Source: Candidatus Binatia bacterium
Lineage (GTDB): Bacteria; Desulfobacterota; Binatia; UBA12015
DNA: 64,000 nucleotides
Reading direction: 5' to 3'
Assembly (NCBI GenBank): GCA_036563615.1
Contig: DATCMB010000016.1
Span: 124,001-188,000, forward strand
A program made the translations under genes and the position numbers. The notes under the pieces were generated by a model, which was not told the DNA's origin, did not search any database, and worked only from the letters and a program-made list of their open reading frames with translations. Of this stretch, positions 1 to 9,100 are shown piece by piece. Numbering within the stretch: the first letter of the stretch is position 1; every line of letters begins with the position of its first letter.

Positions 1-48
1 CGGGCTGAGCGCGCCGGCGCGCCGTGCTCCGGTCACGGGCGCTCCGCG

Positions 49-318
49 TCAGCGCGGCCTGCAGGAGCGCTCGACCGGCGGCGTGTTGCCGCAGGCGATC
101 GAGTCGCGCACGCCGCCGGAGATCGTGCCGCAGGCGGTGGTGCGCGCGCTCTGCACCGCCTCCTCCTCGGTCGGCGCCGCGGCCGTCGCGCAGTTGCGCC
201 GTCCGCCGAACTCGATGCACACGTGGCACTCGACCGCGCCGACCTGCGTGCTGAGCCACACCACGAGCGCGACGATGCCGACCAGGAAGACGGCGGTCAG
301 GAGACGGGTGCTCGTCAT
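49..318 (-). CDS. Small membrane-anchored Cys-containing protein, unknown
   Basis: An 89-residue protein whose first 28 residues form one hydrophobic segment (LLTAVFLVGIVALVVWL). It is either an uncleaved signal anchor or a signal peptide. The rest is hydrophilic with six cysteines in the pattern CxxC, then four spaced singles, which suggests a small disulfide-bonded or metal-binding domain outside the cytoplasm. I do not recognise the family. No clear Shine-Dalgarno is visible; a TAAAAC hexamer lies 9 bases before the ATG, so the transcript leader may be very short. It is 67 bases downstream of the DUF4185 lipoprotein gene on the same strand. Coding status rests on the sensible signal plus Cys pattern. 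Confidence 0.6.
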   Translation of the reverse strand: MTSTRLLTAVFLVGIVALVVWLSTQVGAVECHVCIEFGGRRNCATAAAPTEEEAVQSARTTACGTISGGVRDSIACGNTPPVERSCRPR

Positions 319-385
319 CGGCGCGGGGTTTTACCATCCCGGGCGGCCCGTGCAGCGCGAGCCCGCGACAGCCGGGGCGCGGGCG

Positions 386-1894
386 TCAATCCAGCGCGAT
401 GCGCGTGCGCACCAGCACGACGCTGTACGGATGCCACGTCGAGTAGTTCCAGAAGACGTCGGCGGCGCGCTCGTCGCCCGGCGCCGCGCGCGTCAGCGGA
501 TCGATGACGTTCGCGCCGTACAGGCTGCCGCCCGACCGCGGATCGACCGCCTCGATGCATTGCGGACGGATCGGCGGCTCCGGCTGCGGCAGGCAGCCGA
601 CCGGCGCCTGGTGGCCGCAGACCAGGTCCTGCGCTGCGTCCTCGTTGGTGAAGATCGGCTCGGGCTCGCTCCACGGACCCCACGGACGCGGCGCGTGGCG
701 CGCGTAGATCGCCCCCGGCACGCTCTGCCCGCGTCCCGAGCGTCGCTCGGGGTCGGCGTAGTCGGTCGTGCTGCCGCCGTAGATCATGAGCCACCGCGAG
801 AGCGGCCCGACCCAGCTCACCGCGACGTGATTGACGGGCTCGAATTCGCCGCCGTAGAGCGGCACGGCGGCGCGCTGGTCCTGCGCGTAGGTCGGGACGT
901 CGCCGTCGAACCCCGCGAGGTAGCGCGGCGCCCACACGATGCGCTCGCCGTCGCGCTCGAAGGGCAGCGGGTGCCAGGCGAAGTACGGCGCGAGCTCGCC
1001 GTCGCCCGCGAGGTCGTCGAAGCCCGGACGTCCCCAGATCAGCAGCGCCGCGGTGCCGACCGCATAGTCGTCGCGCCGCGGATCGTCCGGATGGAACGCG
1101 CGCACGGTACGCGCGGTGAGGTTCAGGTACTTGTTCGTCAAGAACACCGCGCGCGACACGTATTGCGCGGGACCGACGCGCTCGGCGACGTGCAGGTAGA
1201 GCGCCTCGCCGCCGTTGCCGCGACGCGTGCTCGTCGGATCGACGCAGCGCGGCTGGCCCATCACCGTGCCGCAGCTCAGGTCGGCCGCCTGCGGCGACAG
1301 CTCGGCCGGACACGGCGCTTCGCTCGCGGACTCCGCCGCCGCGCATGCTTGACCGCCGCCGACGATGAAGATCGCCCACTCGCGCTCGCCGTCCCAGAAG
1401 CCGACCACCGGCGTGTTGAGCGGCCCGAGCGGCACCGGCACGCCGTCCCAGCGGTGCAGCACGATGGGCGCGAACGACGTGCCGGCGTCGTCGACGACCC
1501 AGGTGATGTCGAGACACTGCTCGTCGGAGATCGACTGCGTCGCGGTGAAGCCGGGCCAGTCGCTCGCGGGCAGGTGCAGCTCGCCGAGCGAGTCGTCGTT
1601 GAGCTGGATCGGGCAGACGTCGATCCGCTGCCAGCTGTCGCCGAACAGGATGGGGACGCGTCCGCCCGCGATCTCGTAGGTCCAGCCGAGGTCGGTGCCG
1701 AAGACCTCGACCGGCGGCGTCGGTGGGAAGACGGCGTCGGCGAGGTGCCGCGCCGGGACCAGCGCGCACAGCCGCGTCGACTGGTAGCGGGCGACGGCGG
1801 CGCCGCCCGTGCCCGGCGCGTCGCTGCAGGCCGCGGCGAGCAGCGCGAGCGCGCCGCTCGCGATCCCGCTGCGCCACCGCCGAGCGCCGGTCAT
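386..1894 (-). CDS. DUF4185-like secreted lipoprotein
   Basis: A 502-residue protein with a lipoprotein signal (ALLAAACSD, predicted lipidated Cys near residue 23). It is therefore probably tethered to the outer or inner membrane and faces the periplasm or outside. The segment LGWTYEIAGGRVPILFGDSW near residues 68-87 and later WVGPLSRWLMIYGG and PWGPWSEPEPIF blades resemble DUF4185, a beta-propeller-like domain related to glycosidase folds. Substrate and catalysis are unknown. Several Cys pairs suggest disulfides. There is no clear ribosome site; a TAGAAA hexamer lies 5 bases before the ATG. It stands alone between the NfeD-like gene and the small anchored protein. The domain call comes from remembered motifs and was not searched. 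Confidence 0.65.
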   Translation of the reverse strand: MTGARRWRSGIASGALALLAAACSDAPGTGGAAVARYQSTRLCALVPARHLADAVFPPTPPVEVFGTDLGWTYEIAGGRVPILFGDSWQRIDVCPIQLNDDSLGELHLPASDWPGFTATQSISDEQCLDITWVVDDAGTSFAPIVLHRWDGVPVPLGPLNTPVVGFWDGEREWAIFIVGGGQACAAAESASEAPCPAELSPQAADLSCGTVMGQPRCVDPTSTRRGNGGEALYLHVAERVGPAQYVSRAVFLTNKYLNLTARTVRAFHPDDPRRDDYAVGTAALLIWGRPGFDDLAGDGELAPYFAWHPLPFERDGERIVWAPRYLAGFDGDVPTYAQDQRAAVPLYGGEFEPVNHVAVSWVGPLSRWLMIYGGSTTDYADPERRSGRGQSVPGAIYARHAPRPWGPWSEPEPIFTNEDAAQDLVCGHQAPVGCLPQPEPPIRPQCIEAVDPRSGGSLYGANVIDPLTRAAPGDERAADVFWNYSTWHPYSVVLVRTRIALD

Positions 1895-2037
1895 GGCCGT
1901 TTCTAGGCCGGACGCACGAGCTCGTTCGAGCCCCTTCGAGCGCGAGCGGGCGGATTTTCTGCTCGAACGGCTCGGGCGCGCCGCAGGCTCCGGCCGAGCT
2001 CGGGCTGGCGCACGGACAGGCGCTCGGACGCCGCCCG

Positions 2038-2424
2038 TCAGGACGGCGCGCGCTCGACGATCAGCGTCAAGCGCTCCGCGCCGCGCACCACGACCTCGGC
2101 GCCGGCCGGGATCGGCTTTCCGCTGCCGTCCGCCGCGCGCGCCCGCCAGAGCTCGCCGTTGACCTGCACCTGCCCGTACGGACGCAGCTCCTCGCGCGCG
2201 ACGCCGCGCCGCCCGACCAGGCGCTCGCCGCCGCTCGGCGACGGCGGCTCGTAGGCGCGGCGCAGAAACGGGTAGAGCACCGCGTCCTTCGCGACCCAGA
2301 GCACGAAGACCACGACGCCGATCCAGCCCGGCAGCCCGGTCTCGTCCCAGAACAGCAGCAGCACGACCGCTGCGAGGAGCGCGCCGGGGAGCTGGAGCAG
2401 CACGTAGCGCAGCCAGGTCGGCAT
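2038..2424 (-). CDS. NfeD-like membrane protein with C-terminal OB-fold
   Basis: The start is taken at the ATG giving MPTWLRYVLL (128 residues); a longer reading frame upstream would run into the acyl-CoA synthetase gene. Two hydrophobic helices (about residues 5-25 and 32-52) are followed by a soluble beta-rich domain (GVAREELRPYGQVQVNGELWR, then VVVRGAERLTLIVE), typical of the NfeD C-terminal OB-fold. Members usually partner with SPFH/stomatin proteins and affect membrane microdomains. No stomatin gene is adjacent here, but a second NfeD gene with its stomatin partner occurs at 51.5-52.9 kb. It follows the acyl-CoA synthetase stop by 14 bases, so the two are probably cotranscribed. Confidence 0.75.
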   Translation of the reverse strand: MPTWLRYVLLQLPGALLAAVVLLLFWDETGLPGWIGVVVFVLWVAKDAVLYPFLRRAYEPPSPSGGERLVGRRGVAREELRPYGQVQVNGELWRARAADGSGKPIPAGAEVVVRGAERLTLIVERAPS

Positions 2425-2438
2425 GGCGCGACTGCGTG

Positions 2439-4088
2439 TCAGCTTCGCGTGGCGCGCTCGCGCAGCTCGGCGCGCAGCACGAATTTCTTGATCTTGCCCG
2501 ACGGCGTGCGCGGGAAGTCGTCGAACGCCAGGATCTCCTCGGGCCACTTCTGCTTCGCGATGCCGGCGGCGGCGAGGTGGCGCTGCACCGCGGCGAGGTC
2601 GGGGGCCGGCTGCCCGGGCTGCATGCGCAGGCAGGCGCAGGCGTGCTCGCCGAGGCGCGCGTCGGGGGCCGCGACCACCGCGACCTCCGCGACCCCCGGC
2701 ATGCGCATCAGCAGCTCCTCGACCTCGGCCGCGCTGATGTTCTCACCACCGCGGATGATGATGTCCTTCTTCCGGTCGGTGATCGTCAAGTATCCGTCGG
2801 CATCGAGGATGCCGACGTCGCCGGTCGCGTACCAGCCCTCCTCGTCGAGCACGCCCGCGGTCAGCGACGGATCGGTGTAGCCGACGAAGCGGTCGGGACC
2901 GCGGCTCTGGATCTCGCCGGGCTGCCCGCGCGGCACCTCGCGTCCCTCCTCGTCGACCAGGCGCAGCTCGACGCCCGGCAGCGCGCGGCCGTCCGTGTAC
3001 TTGCGCTTGACGGCGGGCTCCTCGTGCTTCGCGCCGGTGGTCGACGGGTGCTCGGTCGAGCCGTAGGAGCGCACGATCGAGATCCCGAGCGCGTCCGCGC
3101 GGTCGGCGACCGCCGCCGGCACCGGCGCGCCGCCGAGACCGATCATGGACATGCGCCGCAGGTGCTCGGGTCCGAAGCCCGGCGCGTCGAGCAGGCTCGT
3201 CAGGAAGTAGGTCGCGCCGCTGCCGCAGCTCACGTCGGCCTCGACCATCGCGTCGAGGATCGTCGGCACGTCCCACACGTCGATCAGGTGGATCGGCTTG
3301 TTCTGGCAGAGCGGCACGAGCAGCCCGGACAGCATGCCGATCGCGTGGCCGACCGGCGCGCCGACGAGCTGCGGCAGCGCGCGCTCGGACTGCATGTCGG
3401 CGAGCTGGCGCGTCTCGGCGACGATCGTGTGGTGCGTGTGGATGACGCCCTTCGGGTCGGACGTCGTGCCCGAGGTGAAGCCGACCACGGCCGGCGTCCG
3501 CGGCGGGACGCGCGTCGGCGCGGCGAGCGGCTCCGCGTCAAGCAAGTGCGCGAACGACGTCGTGCCGGGTGGTGCTTCGCCGCCGACCACGACCACGGTC
3601 TCGAGGTCCGGTAGCTCCTCGCGGAAGCTGCGCAGCGCCGCGAGGTAGTCGCTCTGCCGGAAGCGCGCCGCGGTCACCAGCACCTTGGCGCGCGTGTGGC
3701 GCAGGATGTAGCGCACCTCCTTCGGGCCGTAGAAGTGCACGATCGGCACCAGCACCGCGCCGAGCATGCTCGTGCCCCAGAACACCGCGGCCGCTTCCAC
3801 CCAGTTCGGGAGCTGGAAGGCGACCACGTCGTCGGGCTCGACGCCGCAGGCGCGGAGCCCGCCCGCGACGCGACGCGCGAGCTCGCGCACCTCGCCGATC
3901 GTGCCGCGGTACGGATGGGTCTTCGACCAGATCCGCAACTCGAGCGCCGCGTTCGCGCGCAGGCGCTCGTCGACGAAGGCGCCGAGCGTCGTGTCGAGCC
4001 AGAGCCCGGAGCCGAGCCAGCGTCGCTCGAGCGCGGCCGGCGGATGGTGCAGCAGCCAGCCCTGCTCCGATCGCGTGACCGTGCTCAT
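2439..4088 (-). CDS. AMP-dependent acyl-CoA synthetase/ligase
   Basis: A 549-residue ANL-superfamily enzyme that activates a carboxylic acid with ATP and CoA. The P-loop-like motif GFTSGTTSDPKGVIHTHH, the A5-type RSYGSTEHPSTTGA, the A7 motif WYATGDVGILDADGYLTITDRKKDIIIRGGENIS (shown in part) and the C-terminal catalytic Lys in TPSGKIKK are all present. The substrate cannot be read from sequence; it is closest in style to short- or medium-chain fatty or cyclohexane-carboxylate-type ligases. The ATG at 4088 is preceded by GGAAGG at 9 bases. Two CGTCAAG heptamers and one CTTGACG lie inside. The upstream neighbour is divergent (MBL protein at 4230), so the promoter lies in the 141-base gap. Confidence 0.88.
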   Translation of the reverse strand: MSTVTRSEQGWLLHHPPAALERRWLGSGLWLDTTLGAFVDERLRANAALELRIWSKTHPYRGTIGEVRELARRVAGGLRACGVEPDDVVAFQLPNWVEAAAVFWGTSMLGAVLVPIVHFYGPKEVRYILRHTRAKVLVTAARFRQSDYLAALRSFREELPDLETVVVVGGEAPPGTTSFAHLLDAEPLAAPTRVPPRTPAVVGFTSGTTSDPKGVIHTHHTIVAETRQLADMQSERALPQLVGAPVGHAIGMLSGLLVPLCQNKPIHLIDVWDVPTILDAMVEADVSCGSGATYFLTSLLDAPGFGPEHLRRMSMIGLGGAPVPAAVADRADALGISIVRSYGSTEHPSTTGAKHEEPAVKRKYTDGRALPGVELRLVDEEGREVPRGQPGEIQSRGPDRFVGYTDPSLTAGVLDEEGWYATGDVGILDADGYLTITDRKKDIIIRGGENISAAEVEELLMRMPGVAEVAVVAAPDARLGEHACACLRMQPGQPAPDLAAVQRHLAAAGIAKQKWPEEILAFDDFPRTPSGKIKKFVLRAELRERATRS

Positions 4089-4229
4089 CGCGGCACCCTT
4101 CCTGCATCGCCGCGGCCCGATCAAGCACCGGCGCCGCACCGACGCAGCCGGCGCGATCGACGAGCGTCGCCGCGCGGGAGTTGTCTCAGCTGCGCGGCGC
4201 GTCACAGTGGCCGCGAAAGGAGGTGCGTC

Positions 4230-4964
4230 GTGGACAGCACCGTCACCGAGATCGCGCGCGGCGTGTACCGCATCTCGGCCTTCCACCGCGGCTTCGGCAT
4301 CCAGTTCAACCAGTTCCTGGTCGCCGGCGACGAGCCGTTCCTGATGCACACCGGCATGCGCCGCATGTTCGACGTCACGCGGAGCGCGGTGGCGCGCGTC
4401 CTCGATCCGGCGTCGCTGCGCTGGATCGGCTTCAGCCACTTCGAGCCCGACGAGTGCGGCGCGCTGAACGAGTGGCTCGCGCTCGCGCCGCGCGCCGAGC
4501 CGGTCGCGGGCTTCGTCGGCGCGACCGTCATGCTGAGCGACTTCGCCGACCGTCCGGCGCGCGTGCTCGCCGACGGCGAGGTGCTCAGCACCGGCTCGCA
4601 CCGGCTGCGCTACCTCGCCACGCCGCACCTGCCGCACGGCTGGGATGCGGGGCTCTACTTCGAGGAGACCGAGGGCGTGCTCTTGTGCTCGGACCTCTTC
4701 TTTCATCCCGGCGACCCCGAGCCGCTGACCCGCGGCGACGTCGTGTCGCGGGCGCGGGACTCGATCCGCGAGGGCGCGCAGGGTCCGCTCGCGCACGACA
4801 TGCCGTACACCGCGTCGACCGACGCGACGCTGCGCCAGCTCGCCGACTTGTCGCCGCGATCGCTCGGGGTGATGCACGGCTCGTCGTTCGAGGGCGACGG
4901 CCGCCAGGCGCTCCTCGACCTCGCCGACGTCATCCGCGTGGAGCTCGGCCCCGGACCCGCATGA
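4230..4964 (+). CDS. MBL-fold protein of the di-iron (flavodiiron ODP) type
   Basis: The GTG start at 4230 is fixed by a perfect AAAGGAGGTG ribosome site 6 bases upstream; the protein has 244 residues. The metal-binding pattern is the one seen in the oxygen-binding domain of flavodiiron proteins: FSHFEPDECG (HxExD), then PHLPHGWDAG, CSDLFF and VMHGSSFEG. There is no flavodoxin domain, so electrons must come from a separate partner. Such stand-alone ODP proteins may reduce O2 or NO or act as sensors, but the role here is inferred only. It is divergent from the acyl-CoA synthetase and 52 bases upstream of the isocitrate dehydrogenase gene. Confidence 0.8.
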   Translation: MDSTVTEIARGVYRISAFHRGFGIQFNQFLVAGDEPFLMHTGMRRMFDVTRSAVARVLDPASLRWIGFSHFEPDECGALNEWLALAPRAEPVAGFVGATVMLSDFADRPARVLADGEVLSTGSHRLRYLATPHLPHGWDAGLYFEETEGVLLCSDLFFHPGDPEPLTRGDVVSRARDSIREGAQGPLAHDMPYTASTDATLRQLADLSPRSLGVMHGSSFEGDGRQALLDLADVIRVELGPGPA

Positions 4965-5016
4965 TCTTGACGCGAGCCCCTTCGTTCCAGCGCCCGCGCT
5001 CCGCTATTCTCGCGGC

Positions 5017-6039
5017 ATGAGCCAGCATCACGTCGTCCTCATTCCCGGCGACGGCATCGGCCCCGAGGTCTCGGCCGCCGTCCAGGACATCCTCGCCGCT
5101 GCGCGCGCGCCGGTCGCGTGGGTCGAGCGCAAGGCGGGTCTCGCCGCGCTCGAGGACGGCGACGACGTGCTCCCGGCGAGCACGCTCGAGGCGATCCGCC
5201 AGCACGGCGTCGCGCTCAAGGGTCCGTGCACGACGCCGGTCGGCGGCGGCTTCACCTCGGTCAACGTCAAGCTACGAAAGACGCTCGACCTCTACGCCGC
5301 GGTCCGGCCGGTGCGCACGCTCGCAGGCGTCGCGAGCCGCTACGACCACGTCGACATGGTGGTGATCCGCGAGAACACCGAAGGGCTCTACAGCGGCGTC
5401 GAGAACGAGGTCACGCCGGGCGTCGTGACGAGCCTCAAGGTCGCGACCGAGGCCGCGTGCCGGCGGATCGCCCGCTACGCCTTCGAGTACGCGCGTCGGC
5501 GCGAGCGCAAGAAGGTCACGGTGTTCCACAAGGCGAACATCATGAAGCTCACCGACGGTCTGTTCCTGCGCTGCGCGCGCGAGGAGCACGAGCGCTACCA
5601 GGACATCGCGTTCGACGCGATGATCATCGACGCCGGCTGCATGAAGCTCGTGCAGGACCCGAGCCGCTTCGACATCCTGCTGATGGAGAATCTCTACGGC
5701 GACGTGGTGAGCGACCTGTGCGCCGGACTGGTCGGTGGGCTCGGCGTCGTCCCGGGTGCGAACATGGGCGACCAGATGGCGGTGTTCGAGGCGGTGCACG
5801 GCTCGGCGCCCGACATCGCAGGCAAAGACCTGGCGAACCCGCTCGCGCTGCTGATGTCGGCGGTGATGATGCTGAACCACCTCGCCGAGTCGACCGGCGA
5901 CCAGGCCTGCCGTCAGGCGGCGCTGCGCATCAAGGCCGCCTACGACCGCGCGCTCGCCGACGGTCAGAAGACGCGCGACATCGGCGGCAGCCTCGGCACC
6001 AAGGCGTTCACCGCCGCCGTCATCGAAAGGCTGTCTTGA
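5017..6039 (+). CDS. NAD-dependent isocitrate dehydrogenase
   Basis: A 340-residue beta-decarboxylating dehydrogenase. The N-terminal [13 protein letters not shown], the substrate loop [33 protein letters not shown], the catalytic Tyr/Lys region and the signature [20 protein letters not shown] are all present. The Ser-x-Asn before LRK and the [10 protein letters not shown] loop favour isocitrate over isopropylmalate, matching the short NAD-linked enzyme (EC 1.1.1.41) that makes 2-oxoglutarate in the TCA cycle; homoisocitrate or isopropylmalate cannot be fully excluded. No Shine-Dalgarno is visible. TATTCT ends exactly 6 bases before the ATG, a leaderless-type arrangement. A CTTGACG heptamer lies in the short leader region at 4966. 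Confidence 0.88.
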   Translation: MSQHHVVLIPGDGIGPEVSAAVQDILAAARAPVAWVERKAGLAALEDGDDVLPASTLEAIRQHGVALKGPCTTPVGGGFTSVNVKLRKTLDLYAAVRPVRTLAGVASRYDHVDMVVIRENTEGLYSGVENEVTPGVVTSLKVATEAACRRIARYAFEYARRRERKKVTVFHKANIMKLTDGLFLRCAREEHERYQDIAFDAMIIDAGCMKLVQDPSRFDILLMENLYGDVVSDLCAGLVGGLGVVPGANMGDQMAVFEAVHGSAPDIAGKDLANPLALLMSAVMMLNHLAESTGDQACRQAALRIKAAYDRALADGQKTRDIGGSLGTKAFTAAVIERLS

Positions 6040-6103
6040 CCTAGCCTCGCAACGGCGCGCATGTGCCGGCATCCGGCCTCGTCGCCGGAAGGAGGGCTGG
6101 ACC

Positions 6104-6808
6104 ATGGCGCCGATGGCGAATCGGTTCGCGGCGGAGCTGCTCGGCACGTTCTGGCTGACGTTCGGCGGCTGCGGCAGCGCCGTGCTCGCCGCCACGTTCC
6201 CGGAGGTCGGGATCGGCTTGGTCGGGGTGTCGCTGGCTTTTGGCTTGACGCTGCTGACGATGGCGTACGCGATCGGGCACGTCTCGGGCTGCCACATCAA
6301 CCCGGCGGTGTCGGTCGGTCTCGCAGCCGGCGGACGCTTCTCGGCGAGCGAGCTCGCACCGTACATCGTCGCGCAGGTGATCGGCGGCATCCTGGGCGCG
6401 GCCGTGCTCTACGTGATCGCGAGCGGCAAGCCGGACTTCGTGCTCGGCGGCTTCGCCGCGAACGGCTACGGCGAGCACTCGCCCGGTGGCTACTCGCTGC
6501 TCGCGGCGCTGGTGTGCGAGGTGGTGATGACGTTCTTCTTCCTGCTCGTCATCCTCGGCTCCACCGACGCGCGCGTCCCGGTCGGCTTCGCGGGCCTGCC
6601 GATCGGCCTGTCGCTGACGCTGATCCACCTGGTCAGCATCCCGGTGACCAACACCTCGGTGAACCCCGCGCGCAGCACGGGCCCCGCGGTGTTCGTCGGC
6701 GGCTGGGCGCTCGAGCAGCTGTGGCTGTTCTGGCTGGCGCCGATCCTCGGCGCCGTGCTCGCCGGACTGTTCTACCGCTGGCTCGGCGGCGCGACGGCGT
6801 CCGAATGA
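6104..6808 (+). CDS. aqpZ: Aquaporin Z, water channel
   Basis: A 234-residue MIP-family channel with six membrane helices and two NPA boxes (HINPAVS at 66-68, SVNPARST at 187-189). The selectivity residues His175, Thr184 and Arg190 correspond to the narrow, water-selective AqpZ filter rather than the wider glycerol facilitator type. It is an inner-membrane protein for osmotic water flow. An AGGAGG-type site 8 bases before the ATG supports the 6104 start. It probably has its own promoter in the 64-base gap after the isocitrate dehydrogenase gene. Confidence 0.93.
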   Translation: MAPMANRFAAELLGTFWLTFGGCGSAVLAATFPEVGIGLVGVSLAFGLTLLTMAYAIGHVSGCHINPAVSVGLAAGGRFSASELAPYIVAQVIGGILGAAVLYVIASGKPDFVLGGFAANGYGEHSPGGYSLLAALVCEVVMTFFFLLVILGSTDARVPVGFAGLPIGLSLTLIHLVSIPVTNTSVNPARSTGPAVFVGGWALEQLWLFWLAPILGAVLAGLFYRWLGGATASE

Positions 6809-6885
6809 CGTCCGCGTGACGGACGCGTGAGAGCGACCGCCCGCGCGGCGGTTCCCTTGCCTCTCGACCGCGGTAGAATCGCCGG

Positions 6886-7287
6886 ATGCCGCGCGGCGCG
6901 CCGCACGCCTCCCCGCTCGACGCCGCCCGCGCGCTCGCCGGCGAGATCGCGGCGGCGGCGGAGACGATCGAGCGCGAGCGTCGCGTCCCCGAGCCCCTGA
7001 TCCGCGAGATGGCGCGCGCCGGCCTCTTCCGCATGCTGGTGCCGCGCGAGCTCGGCGGGCTCGAGGTCGAGCCCCGCACGATGGTCGACGCGATCGAGGA
7101 GGTCGCGCGCGTGGTCGACGCGATGTACGAGGCCGGCGGCGTCACGTCGATCTACTCCTCGAGCGCGCTGCAGCGCCGCTTCCGCGACGTCCACGTCGTG
7201 ACCCAGCACATCCTGGTCGCGCCGCCGACCTACGAGCTCGCGGGCCGCGTGCTGCTGGGCCTCCCTGCCGACACGGAGATGCTGTGA
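6886..7287 (+). pseudogene. Acyl-CoA dehydrogenase remnant with in-frame internal deletion
   Basis: The 133-residue frame is open but joins the two ends of an acyl-CoA dehydrogenase/HpaB-type flavoenzyme. Residues 1-73 match the usual N-terminal helix bundle (ERRVPEPLIREMARAGLFRML, then PRELGGLEVEP). Residues 76-133 match the extreme C-terminus (MYEAGGVTSIY, RRFRDVHVVTQH, ELAGRVLLGLP). About 240-270 residues carrying the flavin and substrate sites are missing, with the junction near 7105-7115. It cannot be an active dehydrogenase. The frame, start (TAGAAT ends 6 bases before the ATG) and the GTGA coupling to the next gene are intact, so it may still be transcribed to drive the downstream crotonase. 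Confidence 0.8.
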
Positions 7288-8084
7288 GCGACGCTCTGCC
7301 GACCTTCACCTCGCTGAAGACCGAGCGCATCGGCGACGTGCTGCGCGTCACGATCGCCAACCCGCGCAACCCGCTGAACGCCGTCGACGAGCAGCTGCAC
7401 GAGGAGCTCGCGACGCTGTTCCGCGTGCTGCGTCGCGAGAGCCGCGCGCGCGCCGTGCTGCTGACCGGCGAGGGACGCGCGTTCTCCGCGGGCGGCGACT
7501 TCGCCTGGTTTCCGAAGTTCCAGGATCCGGCGACGCTCGAGGCGGTGCGGCGCGACGGCAAGCAGATGATCTGGGACCTGCTCGACGTCGAGCTGCCGAT
7601 CGTCGCCGCGGTGAACGGGCCGGCGATCGGCCTCGGCGCGTCGATCGCGCTGCTCTGCGACGTGATCTTCGCCGCCGAGAGCGCGACCTTCGCGGATCCG
7701 CACGTGCGCGTCGGCATCGTCGCCGGCGACGGCGGCGTCGCGATCTGGCCGCTCGCGCTCGGTCCGGCGCGCGCGAAGCAGTACCTGCTGACCGGCGACG
7801 CGGTTCCAGCCGCAGAGGCGGAGCGCATCGGGCTCGTCAACTTCGTCGTGCCGGCCGAGGAGCTGCAGCAGCGCGCGCTCGAGTTCGCGCACCGCCTCGC
7901 GGCCGGCGCGCCGCTCGCGGTACGCTACACCAAGCTCGCGGTGAACAAGCTTCTGAAGGACGCGCTCAACGTCGCCTTCGACACCTCGACCGCGCTCGAG
8001 CTCGTGACCTTCCGCAGCGAGGACCACCGCGAGGCGCTGGCGGCGCTGCGCGAGAAGCGACCGCCGCGGTTCACCGGCCGCTGA
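7284..8084 (+). CDS. Enoyl-CoA hydratase/isomerase family (crotonase)
   Basis: A 266-residue crotonase. Its GTG start overlaps the stop of the truncated dehydrogenase gene (GTGA). The oxyanion-hole segments FSAGGDF and NGPAIGLGAS are present. The position of the first catalytic Glu of classical hydratases (PE before the GxxP loop) reads PHVRVGIVAGDGG, so one general acid/base is replaced by His. That argues against a standard enoyl-CoA hydratase and leaves isomerase, hydrolase or a specialised reaction open. Cotranslation with a former acyl-CoA dehydrogenase points to a CoA-thioester degradation step. Confidence 0.85.
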   Translation: MSDALPTFTSLKTERIGDVLRVTIANPRNPLNAVDEQLHEELATLFRVLRRESRARAVLLTGEGRAFSAGGDFAWFPKFQDPATLEAVRRDGKQMIWDLLDVELPIVAAVNGPAIGLGASIALLCDVIFAAESATFADPHVRVGIVAGDGGVAIWPLALGPARAKQYLLTGDAVPAAEAERIGLVNFVVPAEELQQRALEFAHRLAAGAPLAVRYTKLAVNKLLKDALNVAFDTSTALELVTFRSEDHREALAALREKRPPRFTGR

Positions 8085-8296
8085 CGATGCCGTGCGCGAG
8101 CGCTCGCCGTGACGCGACGTCCCGTTTGCGGCCGAGGCGACCCGTATGTGATCCTCGCGTGCTCCGGTCGGCGCTGCCCCGACGCCGCCGGTGCGAACCG
8201 ATCGAGCTCGGGGCGGACGGACGGCGCGTGTCGCGACCGGCCATGTTTGGGTCTCTCCGAGGCAGGTGCCCGGCGAAGACCGGGAAAGGACGATGT

Positions 8297-9025
8297 ATGC
8301 GTAAGCTGATCTCGGCCGGGGCCGCTGCGCTCCTGGCGGTCTTCACCGTCGGCGCGGCGGGCGCGCAGACGCTCGCAACGGACGACCAGAAGACGCTCTA
8401 TGCGCTCGGCATCGCGCTGTCGCGCAATCTCGCATCCTTCAACTTGACGCCCGACGAGCTGAAGATCGTCGAGGCCGGGCTGCAGGACGGCGTCACGGGC
8501 CAGGAGCCGAAGGTCGACATGAACACCTACGGCCCGAAGATCCAGTCCTTCGCGCAGGCGCGCGCGACGGCGACCGCGCAGAAGGAGAAGGACGCGAGCA
8601 AGGGCTTCCTCGAGAACGCCGCCAAGGAGAAGGGCGCGCAGAAGCTCCCCTCGGGCGTGATCTACACCGAGACCAAGGCCGGCACGGGCGAGTCGCCGAA
8701 GGCCACCGACCGCGTCAAGGTGCACTACCACGGCACGCTCACCGACGGCACGGTGTTCGACAGCTCGGTCGAGCGCGGCGAGCCGGTGACGTTCCCGCTG
8801 AACGGCGTCATCCCGTGCTGGACCGAGGGCGTGCAGAAGATGAAGGTCGGCGGCAAGGCGAAGCTGATCTGCCCGTCCGACACCGCTTACGGCGACCGTG
8901 GCGCGCCGCCCAAGATCAAGCCGGGCGCGACCCTCGTGTTCGACGTCGAGCTGCTCGACATCGAGGCCGCACCGCCGCCTGCGGCCGGCGGCGCCAGCAA
9001 GGCGCCCGGCGCGAAGGCGCAGTAA
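8297..9025 (+). CDS. Secreted FKBP-type peptidyl-prolyl isomerase
   Basis: A 242-residue protein with a clear Sec signal (MRKLISAGAAALLAVFTVGAAGA, cut after AGA). An N-terminal helical dimerisation region (residues 25-115) resembles FkpA/FklB. A C-terminal FKBP domain follows (VHYHGTLTDGTVFDSS, then VIPCWTEGVQKMKVGGK and YGDRGAPPKIKPGATLVFDVELL). It probably assists folding in the periplasm. The ATG at 8297 follows GGAAAGGA; an in-frame longer version would have no signal peptide. The last 20 residues are Ala/Gly/Pro-rich. A strong terminator hairpin follows at 9046, so it is likely a single-gene unit. Confidence 0.92.
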   Translation: MRKLISAGAAALLAVFTVGAAGAQTLATDDQKTLYALGIALSRNLASFNLTPDELKIVEAGLQDGVTGQEPKVDMNTYGPKIQSFAQARATATAQKEKDASKGFLENAAKEKGAQKLPSGVIYTETKAGTGESPKATDRVKVHYHGTLTDGTVFDSSVERGEPVTFPLNGVIPCWTEGVQKMKVGGKAKLICPSDTAYGDRGAPPKIKPGATLVFDVELLDIEAAPPPAAGGASKAPGAKAQ

Positions 9026-9045
9026 CGAGTTTCAAAACCACCGCG

Positions 9046-9090
9046 CGACGACCGGGCGGCAGCGTGCTGTCGTCCGGTCGTCGTCGTTTC
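9046..9090 (+). terminator. Rho-independent terminator after FKBP gene
   Basis: The stem CGACGACCGG (9046-9055) pairs with CCGGTCGTCG (9074-9083) and is followed by TCGTTTC. It begins 21 bases after the FKBP stop. The U-tract is short but the stem is perfect. Confidence 0.7.
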
Positions 9091-9100
9091 CTCACGGACG

